NCBI GenBank assembly: GCA_040830725.1
Contig: JBFOMG010000013.1
Span: 1 to 64,000 of the forward strand
Direction of reading: 5' to 3'
DNA length: 64,000 nucleotides
Origin: JAWKWH01 sp040830725
GTDB lineage: Bacteria; Pseudomonadota; Alphaproteobacteria; Rhizobiales; Rhizobiaceae
In this document: positions 26,253 to 34,319 of the stretch, piece by piece
How the letters are laid out: the number at the start of each line of letters is the position of its first letter
Numbering within the stretch: the stretch's first letter is position 1
Notes under the pieces: generated by a model
Seen by the model: the letters and a program-made list of their open reading frames with translations, nothing else
What the model was told of the DNA's origin: nothing
Databases searched by the model: none
Program-made: the position numbers and the translations under genes

Positions 26253-27383
26253 TTACAGCGCCTCTACATCGCCGCGGGCCCACATCTCCTGTGTTCCGTG
26301 GCAATATTGCTCGAAGGTGCCCGTCGAGATGGCATCACGGATACCAGCCATCATCCACTGGTAATAAGCGAGATTGTTCCAGGTCAGCAGCATGGAACCG
26401 AGCGTCTCTCCGGCCTTGACCAGATGGTGCAGATAGGCGCGCGAATAATCACGCGCCGCCGGGCAATCGCTTTCCTCATCCAGCGGCCGGGGATCTTCAG
26501 CATGGCGGGCGTTGCGCAGGTTGATCTTGCCGCGGCGCGTATAGGCAAGGCCATGGCGGCCGGCGCGTGTCGGCATCACGCAATCGAACATGTCAACGCC
26601 ACGCGCCACCGACTTGATAATGTCGTCCGGGGTTCCGACGCCCATCAGATACCGCGGCTTGGTTTCGGGAAGTTCGGGACAGGTCACGTCGAGCATGTCC
26701 AGCATCACTTCCTGCGGCTCGCCGACGGCAAGCCCGCCAACCGCATACCCTTTCAGTTCCATGGCCGACAGCGCCTCAGCCGACCGGATTCTGAGCTTTG
26801 CGTCGTCGCCACCCTGGACAATGCCGAACATGGCCTTGCCGGGCTGGTCGCCAAAGGCTTTCTTGCAGCGTTCCGCCCAACGCAGGGACAGTTCCATCGC
26901 CCGTTCGATTTCGCCGGCTTCAGCGGGCAGGGCTGTGCACTCGTCAAGCTGCATCTGGATGTCCGACCCCAAAAGCCCCTGAATTTCAATGGACCGCTCG
27001 GGGGTCATATCAAACGGTGTGCCGTCAATATGGGACCGGAAGGTGACGCCGTTTTCGTCGAGCTTTCTCAACTGCGCCAGCGACATGACCTGAAAACCGC
27101 CGGAATCGGTCAAGATGGGTCCGTCCCAGCCGCAGAATTGGTGCAATCCGCCCAGGCGCGCCATGCGCTCGGCACCCGGCCGCAGCATCAGGTGATAGGT
27201 GTTGCCGAGAATGATGTCGGCGCCAAGCTCCCGCACCTGGTCCATATACATGGCCTTCACCGTTGCGGCGGTGCCAACGGGCATGAACGCCGGTGTGCGC
27301 ACAATGCCCCGCGGCATCGAAATCTCGCCGCGGCGGGCTTTGCCGTCGGTCGCCAGTATCTGGAATTCAAACGCCTTGCTCAT
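26253..27383 (-). CDS. tgt: queuine/preQ1 tRNA-ribosyltransferase
   Basis: A 376-residue TIM-barrel enzyme with TPAFMPVGT, LTDSGGFQVMSL (nucleophile region), GIVQGG and DMFDCVMPTRAGRHG. The zinc site cysteines are in the C-terminal part, although the usual CxCxxC is partly altered here: the run reads EESDCPAARDYSRAYLHHL, so the CxC pair is not obvious. It swaps guanine 34 for preQ1 in GUN-anticodon tRNAs. Its start codon overlaps the queA stop by four bases (ATGA), giving coupled translation. Confidence 0.95.
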   Translation of the reverse strand: MSKAFEFQILATDGKARRGEISMPRGIVRTPAFMPVGTAATVKAMYMDQVRELGADIILGNTYHLMLRPGAERMARLGGLHQFCGWDGPILTDSGGFQVMSLAQLRKLDENGVTFRSHIDGTPFDMTPERSIEIQGLLGSDIQMQLDECTALPAEAGEIERAMELSLRWAERCKKAFGDQPGKAMFGIVQGGDDAKLRIRSAEALSAMELKGYAVGGLAVGEPQEVMLDMLDVTCPELPETKPRYLMGVGTPDDIIKSVARGVDMFDCVMPTRAGRHGLAYTRRGKINLRNARHAEDPRPLDEESDCPAARDYSRAYLHHLVKAGETLGSMLLTWNNLAYYQWMMAGIRDAISTGTFEQYCHGTQEMWARGDVEAL

Positions 27384-28456
27384 TCATCACCCCGGAACAA
27401 CAGGCTGGAATCGCCGTATGAATAGAATCGATATCCATTCCCGATAGCGTGGGCATAGGCCTGCTTCATCGTGTCCAGTCCGCAAAACGCCGAAACCAGC
27501 ATGAACAAGGTCGACCGCGGCAGATGGAAATTGGTCATCAACGCATCGACAGCACGAAATTGGTAGCCTGGGGTAATGAAGATGTCAGTGGCGCCCGACC
27601 AGGCGTCGATTGCTCCGTCTTCGGTTGCTGCACTTTCCAGGAGCCTGAGCGACGTTGTTCCGACCGCGACGATGCGGTTTCCTCTTTCGCGCACCGCGTT
27701 CAGCGCCGCTGCGGTGGTAGCGTCGATCTCTCCCGTTTCGGCATGCATGACATGGTCGTCTGTATTATCGGCCTTGACCGGTAAAAACGTGCCGGCGCCG
27801 ACATGCAGCGTCACGAAGTGCCGCTCAATTCCGGCGGTCTTAAGCCTTTGCAGCAGGTTTTCGGTAAAGTGCAGACCCGCGGTCGGTGCCGCGACCGCCC
27901 CTTCTTCGCGGGCATAGATTGTCTGGTAATCGGCCCGGTCGCGCTCGTCGTCCGGCCGTTTGGAGGCGATATAGGGCGGCAACGGGATGTGGCCTGAGGT
28001 ATGCAGCGCCTCGTCCAGCGCAGCGCCGGCAAATTCGAACTGCAGCTCCGCCTCTCCGCCTTCGCCCTTTGACACAACCACCGCGTTGAGTGTGGCAGAA
28101 TGACAGGCTTCTCCGGCATCGCCAAAGGCGATCCGCTCGCCGGCATTGACCCGTTTGGCGGGTTTTAAAAAAGCCTTCCACCGGTCGGGCGCAACGCGCA
28201 TATGCAGCGTCGCTTCAATGCGGGCAGCCGTCTCACCCCGTTTGCGAATGCCCGACAGACGCGCCGGAATGACCCTGGTATCGTTGAATACCAGCGCGTC
28301 GCCCGGATTGAGCAGCGACGGCAGGTCGCGCACCATCCGGTCTGTCAGTTTTCCATCGGTACCGACCACCAGCATCCGTGCCGCATCGCGCGGGCTTGCA
28401 GGGCGGAGCGCGATGCGGTCTTCCGGCAGGTCAAAGTCGAAATGGGAGACCTGCAT
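27380..28456 (-). CDS. queA: S-adenosylmethionine:tRNA ribosyltransferase-isomerase
   Basis: A 358-residue protein of usual length. It opens HFDFDLPEDRIALRPASPRD and has FNDTRVIPARL, PTAGLHFTENLL and GTTSLRLLES, all QueA signatures. It transfers the ribosyl part of SAM onto preQ1 in tRNA to make epoxyqueuosine. It is translated together with tgt, the previous step of the pathway. Upstream on the same strand are two unrecognised genes, then the cyclophilins and coaD. Confidence 0.97.
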   Translation of the reverse strand: MQVSHFDFDLPEDRIALRPASPRDAARMLVVGTDGKLTDRMVRDLPSLLNPGDALVFNDTRVIPARLSGIRKRGETAARIEATLHMRVAPDRWKAFLKPAKRVNAGERIAFGDAGEACHSATLNAVVVSKGEGGEAELQFEFAGAALDEALHTSGHIPLPPYIASKRPDDERDRADYQTIYAREEGAVAAPTAGLHFTENLLQRLKTAGIERHFVTLHVGAGTFLPVKADNTDDHVMHAETGEIDATTAAALNAVRERGNRIVAVGTTSLRLLESAATEDGAIDAWSGATDIFITPGYQFRAVDALMTNFHLPRSTLFMLVSAFCGLDTMKQAYAHAIGNGYRFYSYGDSSLLFRGDE

Positions 28457-28505
28457 GGAGCCACACCAGAGCGTTCATTGAAACGAAATGAGCGGAAACC
28501 CGCTC

Positions 28506-28973
28506 TCAGCCTTGGCTGATAAACCGTTCGACACGGGGTACGACAGCCTCACTGGCAAATAGTTTCTTGCTGTACAGCCAACCCTTGTGATTGTCGCCAA
28601 TATCGAGATACCCGATACTTTGGCTGGATTTGGCCCTGTTGCGCTCGCCAATTTCAATCTTGAGCGAACCATCATTGGCGTTGACAAGATCGCCAATAGC
28701 CGTTGACCAGTTGATATGTGGAGCCGGCTTCCTGACATCATCAAGAATGCAGTACAATCGTTTTGCGGTGCGAACGAGCCATGTCTGTTGCACACGTGTC
28801 TGGAAAAACAGCAATGCCGACGCTTCTTCCGGGTCGGTGCCATCGAGCGCATAGTTCTTGGATTTTGCAATCGCCTGCTTGATATCGCCAACTCCGGCAA
28901 ACGGCCGATCATTGCCCTTGCGACCGCCGCTTCTGGGTTGCTGAACCAGAAATTCAGATAACAATACCGACAT
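28506..28973 (-). CDS. conserved-looking hypothetical protein, 155 aa
   Basis: An unrecognised soluble protein. ATG 28973 (MSVLLSEFLVQQ) is preferred over a TTG two codons earlier. It has no signal peptide or membrane segment. The composition is polar with a central ALLFFQTRVQQTWLVRTAKRLYCILDD stretch that looks like a strand-helix core. The end (NHKGWLYSKKLF, VPRVERFI) could be a small beta-rich domain. It lies 49 bp upstream of queA and 55 bp downstream of another unknown gene, interrupting what is usually a tight cyclophilin-queA-tgt run. No function can be offered. Confidence 0.55.
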   Translation of the reverse strand: MSVLLSEFLVQQPRSGGRKGNDRPFAGVGDIKQAIAKSKNYALDGTDPEEASALLFFQTRVQQTWLVRTAKRLYCILDDVRKPAPHINWSTAIGDLVNANDGSLKIEIGERNRAKSSQSIGYLDIGDNHKGWLYSKKLFASEAVVPRVERFISQG

Positions 28974-29028
28974 ATTCAAAGCCCGAAATCCGTTTTCTCA
29001 GCTAGTGGCGAATATAGTATAGGTCCGT

Positions 29029-29580
29029 TCACTCCGCCACCTCCTCTGTGGCTTCCTGAAATTCAGCCTCTTCGTCGACCAGCTCTTCCAATTCGGTTGG
29101 GTCGCGATGCTCTGTGTCGGGATCTTTTACGGTTGCGCCGAAGCGGTTCAGCAATTGTGCATAAGTGACCTGCCACAGAACACCGGTTGCAACCGCGGTA
29201 TGCGGGGCGGTTTGGAGAAAATCGATCACCGCGGCGAAGAACGCGACGATCCAGGCCGCGATCATCCCGAATATGATCACGAAGGCAGATTTGCCGACAA
29301 AACTCCAGCTGCTTGCCGCTCCTTCGCTGTCAATTCCCATACTCCCGGCGCCGTCGGCGGCAAATCCATATTTTCGGACAAGCGCAACCATGACATCGAT
29401 GATGACGAACGAAGCAAAAGCAATCGCAGCAAGGCTGGCAAATGCAAAAACCCCTGTGGCGTCGTCGCAGCGGGCGAAGTTGTCGTGCGCGTCGAATAAC
29501 AGTCTGACGAACGCAGTGCCGAAATCAACGCAAGAATCCGACGTTGCAGCAGTAGTATTATTAACTTGATCCACGGCCAT
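29029..29580 (-). CDS. hypothetical membrane protein, 183 aa
   Basis: An unrecognised protein with two or three hydrophobic segments (about residues 44-66, 93-122 and possibly 125-143) and an acidic C-terminal tail (LEELVDEEAEFQEATEEVAE). The N-terminal 40 residues are polar with two cysteines. It would sit in the inner membrane with its acidic tail probably in the cytosol. It begins 59 bp after the cytosolic cyclophilin on the same strand and precedes another unknown gene. Together these two break the usual gene order, which suggests they were added as a pair. Confidence 0.5.
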   Translation of the reverse strand: MAVDQVNNTTAATSDSCVDFGTAFVRLLFDAHDNFARCDDATGVFAFASLAAIAFASFVIIDVMVALVRKYGFAADGAGSMGIDSEGAASSWSFVGKSAFVIIFGMIAAWIVAFFAAVIDFLQTAPHTAVATGVLWQVTYAQLLNRFGATVKDPDTEHRDPTELEELVDEEAEFQEATEEVAE

Positions 29581-29639
29581 AATTCTTTGAAATATTCAAA
29601 AGAATACAGTCTATGCTGGCGCTGGACAAGTGTGAATTG

Positions 29640-30113
29640 CTACACGTCCGCCGCAACCCGCATGGTAACGATGCTGTCCGGGTCGGATACCGGCTCACCG
29701 CGCTTGATCTTGTCGACATTATCCATGCCCTCGATGACCTGGCCCCACACCGAATATTGCCGGTCGAGGAACGAAGCGTCGCCGAAGCAGATGAAGAACT
29801 GCGAATTGGCTGAGTTCGGGTTTTGAGCCCGCGCCATGGAGCAGGCTCCCCGGCCGTGATTGGCATTAGAAAACTCGGCCTGCAGGTCGGGCTTGTCCGA
29901 ACCGCCCATACCGGTACCGGTCGGATCTCCAGTCTGGGCCATGAACCCGTCGATCACACGATGAAACACAATGCCGTCGTAGAAATTTTCACGCGACAAT
30001 TCCTTGATCCGGTTGACGTGGCCCGGAGCCAGATCGGGCAATAGTTCGATGACCACCTTGCCCTGCGTTGTTTCCATGATGATGGTATTTTCCGGATCCT
30101 TGATCTCGGCCAT
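29640..30113 (-). CDS. cytosolic cyclophilin-type peptidyl-prolyl isomerase
   Basis: A 157-residue cyclophilin starting at ATG 30113 (MAEIKDPENTII), preferred because AAGGGA lies upstream; a longer frame to 30158 runs into the previous gene. FHRVIDGFMAQTGDPTGTGMGG, EFSNANHGRGACSMARAQNPNSANSQFF and WGQVIEGMDNVDKI are the active-site blocks, with the catalytic Arg in FHRVI. It has no leader, so it acts in the cytosol. It is a tandem paralogue of the next gene upstream, from which it is 28 bp away. Confidence 0.93.
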   Translation of the reverse strand: MAEIKDPENTIIMETTQGKVVIELLPDLAPGHVNRIKELSRENFYDGIVFHRVIDGFMAQTGDPTGTGMGGSDKPDLQAEFSNANHGRGACSMARAQNPNSANSQFFICFGDASFLDRQYSVWGQVIEGMDNVDKIKRGEPVSDPDSIVTMRVAADV

Positions 30114-30141
30114 ATTCTGTCCCTTCTTCAAAAAATTCTGT

Positions 30142-30729
30142 TTATCCGTCTGCCGCAATGCGCACCTTGATCATGCGATCGGGCTTGGCGACAGCGCCGT
30201 TTTGGGCCTGGCTGCCCTTCTTGATCGCATCGACATGCTCCATGCCGCTCTCGACCTCTCCGATGATCGTGTATTGACCGTCCAGATGCGGTGCCGGCGC
30301 GAACATGATGAAAAACTGCGAGTTCGCCGAATTCGGGTTTCGCGCCCGCGCCATGCCAACCGTGCCGCGCTGAAAACTGGCCTGATTGGTGAATTCGGCC
30401 GGCAGGTCACTGCGCTTGGAACCGCCAGTGCCTGCGCGGCTGATCTCGAAACCGTCTTCCATATCGCCGAATTGAACATCGCCGGTCTGGGCCATGAACC
30501 CGTCGATGACACGATGAAACGCAACGTTGTCGTATTCGCCTGCGCGAACCAGTGCCTTGATCTGCTCGACATGTTTTGGCGCAAGGTCCGGGCGCAATGC
30601 GATCGACACGTCACCGTCCTTCAAGGTGATGACCATTGTGTTTTCCGGCTCGCCGGCAGGCGCGGACGTGGCGATGCCCAGCATGGCGGCTGCGGTCATG
30701 CCGAACAGAATGCGGCGGGAAATCTTCAT
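30142..30729 (-). CDS. periplasmic cyclophilin-type peptidyl-prolyl isomerase
   Basis: A 195-residue cyclophilin with a signal peptide (MKISRRILFGMTAAAMLGIATSAPAG, cleavage near APAG). The mature part carries FHRVIDGFMAQTGDV, GMARARNPNSANSQFFIMF and IGEVESGMEHVDAI. It differs from the cytosolic copy by an insertion, QFGDMEDGFEISRAGTGGS, before the conserved Lys/Ser loop. It speeds proline isomerisation in exported proteins. It lies in one operon with coaD upstream (17 bp) and the cytosolic paralogue downstream. Confidence 0.93.
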   Translation of the reverse strand: MKISRRILFGMTAAAMLGIATSAPAGEPENTMVITLKDGDVSIALRPDLAPKHVEQIKALVRAGEYDNVAFHRVIDGFMAQTGDVQFGDMEDGFEISRAGTGGSKRSDLPAEFTNQASFQRGTVGMARARNPNSANSQFFIMFAPAPHLDGQYTIIGEVESGMEHVDAIKKGSQAQNGAVAKPDRMIKVRIAADG

Positions 30730-30746
30730 TTGATACTCCGGAATAT

Positions 30747-31244
30747 TCAGGATGGGAATTTCACGGCCAGCGCTTCGGCCACCGCATTTGGGACAAACGG
30801 GCGGATGTCGCCGCCCATTGAGGCTATTTGGCGCACCAATGTGGCGGTAATGGTTCGAACCGACGGGCTCGCCGGCACAAACACGGTCTGCAGTTCCGGC
30901 GCCATGGTTTCGTTCATGCCGGCCATCTGCATTTCATAATCCAGATCGGTGCCATCTCGCAGGCCGCGAATAATGATCGGCGTGCCGTGGTGCCGCGCAG
31001 CATCGACCACCAGTCCGTCAAAGGCGACGACGACGATCCTGCCTGCATCCTGGCCGAGTTCGTCGGCGCAGGCCTTTTCGATCAGTGCCATTCGTTCTTC
31101 AAACGAAAACAACGGCGCCTTGCCTGGGTGTATGCCGATTGCGGCGACGACCTTGTCGGCAACCGCCAGCGCACCCTTCAACACGTCGAGGTGACCGTTT
31201 GTCAGCGGATCGAACGAGCCTGCGTAGATTGCGGTTCTGGACAT
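30747..31244 (-). CDS. coaD: phosphopantetheine adenylyltransferase
   Basis: A 165-residue nucleotidyltransferase with AIYAGSFDPLTNGHLDVL, which holds the (T/H)xGH nucleotide site, and IIRGLRDGTDLDYE. It makes dephospho-CoA from 4'-phosphopantetheine, the penultimate step of CoA synthesis. Its start codon is 11 bp from repeat copy C, so its promoter must overlap the repeat or lie beyond it. It heads the operon with the two cyclophilins and perhaps the genes as far as tgt. Confidence 0.97.
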   Translation of the reverse strand: MSRTAIYAGSFDPLTNGHLDVLKGALAVADKVVAAIGIHPGKAPLFSFEERMALIEKACADELGQDAGRIVVVAFDGLVVDAARHHGTPIIIRGLRDGTDLDYEMQMAGMNETMAPELQTVFVPASPSVRTITATLVRQIASMGGDIRPFVPNAVAEALAVKFPS

Positions 31245-31255
31245 GGCCCGCTTCT

Positions 31256-31562
31256 AGAGCGGTTCACATCCAAATGGAAGCAGTTTGATGGAATGGATTT
31301 TTGGTTTCAGCAAGGAGAAGCCCGCAGCACGATATGAATATCGTGCAAGGGTTTTGACGAAGCTGAGGCCGAAAAGACGTCCAAGCAGAAAGAGGATAAA
31401 TAATTGATTCAAAAATGAAACTGCAATCGTGTGACCTTGGGCTTTCGCGCTCTGGACGTCGTCGCGGGATGCTAACGGTGTTCACACCGCGTCGCCTCCC
31501 GCTCCTAGCCAGATGGCGAAATACCTGCGGTCAAACGATTCCATTTGGATGTGAACCGCTCT
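31256..31562. repeat. dispersed palindromic repeat, family 1, copy C
   Basis: A 307-bp element with the same layout as copies A and B. The terminal arms read AGAGCGGTTCACATCC and its exact complement, a different sequence from the AGAGCGTATCCGG type of A and B, yet both arms changed together. Inner hairpins are CGATAT-GA-ATATCG at 31330-31343, where A and B have CGATGT/ACATCG, and CGGTGT-TC-ACACCG at 31476-31489. It lies between the divergent coaD and desaturase genes and so probably carries or displaces their promoters. Confidence 0.85.
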
Positions 31563-31563
31563 A

Positions 31564-31610
31564 GTGCCTGTCTTGTCGAAATGGAAGCGGTTTGATGGGA
31601 TGAATTTTAT
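31564..31610. repeat. fragment of family 1 repeat
   Basis: Directly after copy C comes a second, decayed left arm: CGAAATGGAAGCGGTTTGAT followed by GGGATGAATTTT, matching the first ~50 bases of a family 1 unit. The rest of a unit is absent. It suggests a tandem or nested insertion followed by loss. Confidence 0.6.
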
Positions 31611-31738
31611 ACCCGCTACACCCCAAGCCACCGCATTCTGGTGATGGACAGGCTTTGATTGTTGCAGGACCCGTCGAAGTGCAGATATTGTATGCGCAAG
31701 CTTGATGCCATCGGTCCTGTGACCGGAGTTTCCGCGAT

Positions 31739-32893
31739 ATGACACAGTATCAACCGCTTTCCGAGATCCGTGAAAACCTGAAAGTCCAGTGGTACCGGTC
31801 GCCACTGGATCCAGCCAAATTCCGGCAATTGTCCGAGCGCAGCGACCTGCAGGGCTGGTTTCAGGCCGGCGGGCACCTGTTGCTGTTCGTGTCCTCCGGC
31901 ACGCTGGTGTTCCTGTTTTGGTGGTATCAGGTCTGGGCTGCATTTGTGGCGGCCCTGTTTGTCCACGGAACCATTGCAAGCTTCTTTCGCGGTACCGCGC
32001 CGCACGAACTCGGCCACGGCACCGTCTTTCGCACAAAGTGGCTGAACCGGTTTTTTCTTCATCTGTTCAGCCTGATCGGCTGGTGGGATCCGTATGACTA
32101 CGCAAGCAGCCACACCTATCACCATCGCTATACCCTGCATCCTGAAGGCGATCGCGAAAACCTGCTGCCGCTGCATCCTTCCGTCGGCAAGACGTTTCTG
32201 TTGCAGCTGTTCACCGTAAACCTGCTCACGCAACCGGGCCGGACTTTTGGCAAGGGCGGTCTTTTGTCTTCAGTCTGGGTGACAATCCTTGGCGCGTTTG
32301 GCCGGGTTGGCCCGGATGAGATTCCAAGCAATGAATGGCTCAATGCCCTGCATGAGGACCAGCCGGCGGAGCATCGCAAATCGATCAACTGGTCGCGTAT
32401 CCTGCTCGCCTTCCACGCCTCGATCATCGTCATATCAGCGGTTACCGGACTGTGGGTTCTGCCCTTGATCGTCACCTTCCCGGCATTTGTGGCAAATTGG
32501 CTCAGCTACTTCGTTGCCCTGCCGCAGCATTGCGGTCTCCAGGAGAATGTCTCCGACTTCCGCAAGAGCGTCCGGTCGATGAAGCTCAATCCGGTTGTCG
32601 AGTTCCTGTACTGGCACATGAACTGGCACACCGAGCACCACATGTATGCAGGCGTTCCCTGCTACAATCTCAAAGCGCTGCACGAAGCGGTCAAGGACGA
32701 CATGCCGGCGCCGAGGACCCTGGTTGGCGCCTGGCGGGAAATGCTGGATGTCTGGCACAAGCAGCAGATCGATCCGGAATACCAGTTCGATACGCCACTG
32801 CCGCCTACGGCACGGACGCAGCGGGTTCGCACCCGCAATCAAGACCAGGGCGAAAGTTCAATCGGTGACCTGGCGCCAAAGGGGCTTCAATAG
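31739..32893 (+). CDS. membrane fatty acid desaturase-family protein
   Basis: A 384-residue membrane di-iron enzyme with all three histidine boxes: HELGH at 89-93, HTYHH at 125-129 and HTEHH at 297-301. Hydrophobic segments lie at about 42-80, 105-115, 220-245 and 248-262. The family inserts double bonds or hydroxyl groups into acyl chains or related lipids; the substrate cannot be fixed. The C-terminal 40 residues are polar and probably disordered. It stands alone, opposite to and converging with folC, 18 bp from its stop. Confidence 0.88.
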   Translation: MTQYQPLSEIRENLKVQWYRSPLDPAKFRQLSERSDLQGWFQAGGHLLLFVSSGTLVFLFWWYQVWAAFVAALFVHGTIASFFRGTAPHELGHGTVFRTKWLNRFFLHLFSLIGWWDPYDYASSHTYHHRYTLHPEGDRENLLPLHPSVGKTFLLQLFTVNLLTQPGRTFGKGGLLSSVWVTILGAFGRVGPDEIPSNEWLNALHEDQPAEHRKSINWSRILLAFHASIIVISAVTGLWVLPLIVTFPAFVANWLSYFVALPQHCGLQENVSDFRKSVRSMKLNPVVEFLYWHMNWHTEHHMYAGVPCYNLKALHEAVKDDMPAPRTLVGAWREMLDVWHKQQIDPEYQFDTPLPPTARTQRVRTRNQDQGESSIGDLAPKGLQ

Positions 32894-32911
32894 AGATCCT
32901 TGCGATCCCGC

Positions 32912-34261
32912 CTATTGTGGCGCTGTCCCGTTCAAACGCAACGCCTCACCGGCCTGATAAAGAGAGCCGCAAATCAGAATGCGCGGCGGTGTCTCGTCCT
33001 CACCCCAGGTGTCGCGCAGCAGTTTGAGCGCGCTGGTGATCGAGGATACCGGCTCGGCCGACAATCCAGCTTCGCTGGCCCTGACCGCCAGTTCGTCATG
33101 CGGAACGCCGGCATCGCTGGTGGTTATCGGCACGGTGTAGACGTGTCGCACCATTCCGAGAAACGGCCGGAAGAATCCGGTCTGATCCTTGGTGTTGATC
33201 ATGCCCGCTATCATGAACAATGGCCTGGGTCGCTGGTCTTCTTCGCTCGCCAACGCTTCGGCAATGGCCTGTCCGGCTCCCGGATTATGTCCGCCATCGA
33301 TCCAGATTTCCGAGCCGTTCGGCGCCGCATCCACCAGCCGCCCTCCGGAAAGACGCTGCATGCGTCCTGCCCATTCGACATTGCCCATCGCTTGTTCGGC
33401 TTCGGCCTGGCCAATGGGAAAGCCGGCCGCACGAACCGCGGCAATTGCAGCTGCCGCATTGGCGATCTGATGCCGCCCGGCAAGTCTTGGCAATGGCAGG
33501 TCCATCAGGCCCGAATTGTCCTGGTAGACCATTCTTCCGTGCTCCTCATAGGCAAGGAAATCCTCGCCGTAGACGAAACACGCATTTCCGTACCTCTGCG
33601 CCGTCTCGCGCAAGACCTCGCGCGCCGCTTCATGCTCCTGCGCGCCGATGACCACCGGCACGCCCCGCTTGATGATGCCGGCCTTTTCGGCAGCGATGAG
33701 CTCGATGCGGTCTCCCAGATGGGCCTCGTGGTCCATGGCGATCGGCATGATCAATGAGACCGCGGGCCGGTTGACCACATTGGTCGCGTCGAACCGGCCA
33801 CCAAGACCAACCTCGATAATCGCCGCGTCGGCCGGGTGTTCGGCGAACAGCAAAAATGTCACCGCGGTGAGGATTTCAAAGACGGTAATCGTTTTTCCGT
33901 CATTCGCTTCGGCGGTGCGTGCGATGGCCTGCGCAAGCAGGTCATCATCGGCAAGCCGGCCGCCTCCCACATGGCCGAGACGGTATCGCTCATGCCAATT
34001 GACCAGATGCGGTGACGTGTGCACGTGCACCGACTTTCCAGCCGCTTCCAACAGTGCCCGGGCAAACGCTGATGCGGAGCCCTTGCCATTGGTGCCGGCA
34101 ATATGAATGACGGGTGGAAGGTGGTGCTGCGGATTGCCGACCTTGTCCAGCAATTGCCGGATACGGTCGAGCGACAGATCGTAGCCCTTCGGGTGAAGCG
34201 CCATCAACTTGTCGATTTCCCGCTCGGTAGCGGTCAACTGGCTTACGGGGTCTGTGGTCAT
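32912..34261 (-). CDS. folC: bifunctional dihydrofolate/folylpolyglutamate synthase
   Basis: A 449-residue Mur-ligase-like enzyme from ATG 34261 (MTTDPVSQLTATE); the longer frame to 34465 overlaps accD and has no family support. HIAGTNGKGSASAF is the ATP loop, VEVGLGGRFDATNV and PIAMDHEAHLG bind metal and substrate, and WIDGGHNPGAGQA is the second conserved block. It joins glutamate to dihydropteroate and to folates. It is the last gene of trpF-trpB-trpA-accD-folC, 58 bp after accD. Confidence 0.95.
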   Translation of the reverse strand: MTTDPVSQLTATEREIDKLMALHPKGYDLSLDRIRQLLDKVGNPQHHLPPVIHIAGTNGKGSASAFARALLEAAGKSVHVHTSPHLVNWHERYRLGHVGGGRLADDDLLAQAIARTAEANDGKTITVFEILTAVTFLLFAEHPADAAIIEVGLGGRFDATNVVNRPAVSLIMPIAMDHEAHLGDRIELIAAEKAGIIKRGVPVVIGAQEHEAAREVLRETAQRYGNACFVYGEDFLAYEEHGRMVYQDNSGLMDLPLPRLAGRHQIANAAAAIAAVRAAGFPIGQAEAEQAMGNVEWAGRMQRLSGGRLVDAAPNGSEIWIDGGHNPGAGQAIAEALASEEDQRPRPLFMIAGMINTKDQTGFFRPFLGMVRHVYTVPITTSDAGVPHDELAVRASEAGLSAEPVSSITSALKLLRDTWGEDETPPRILICGSLYQAGEALRLNGTAPQ

Positions 34262-34319
34262 GTCCGCGCCTGCAACATTTATTCCCGCACTTGGCGGCAA
34301 CGCATCTGGAAATTTCGTA

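Noticed and set aside
26298..27425. 375-codon open frame opposite tgt
   Set aside because: Covers tgt exactly in reverse; no family resemblance.
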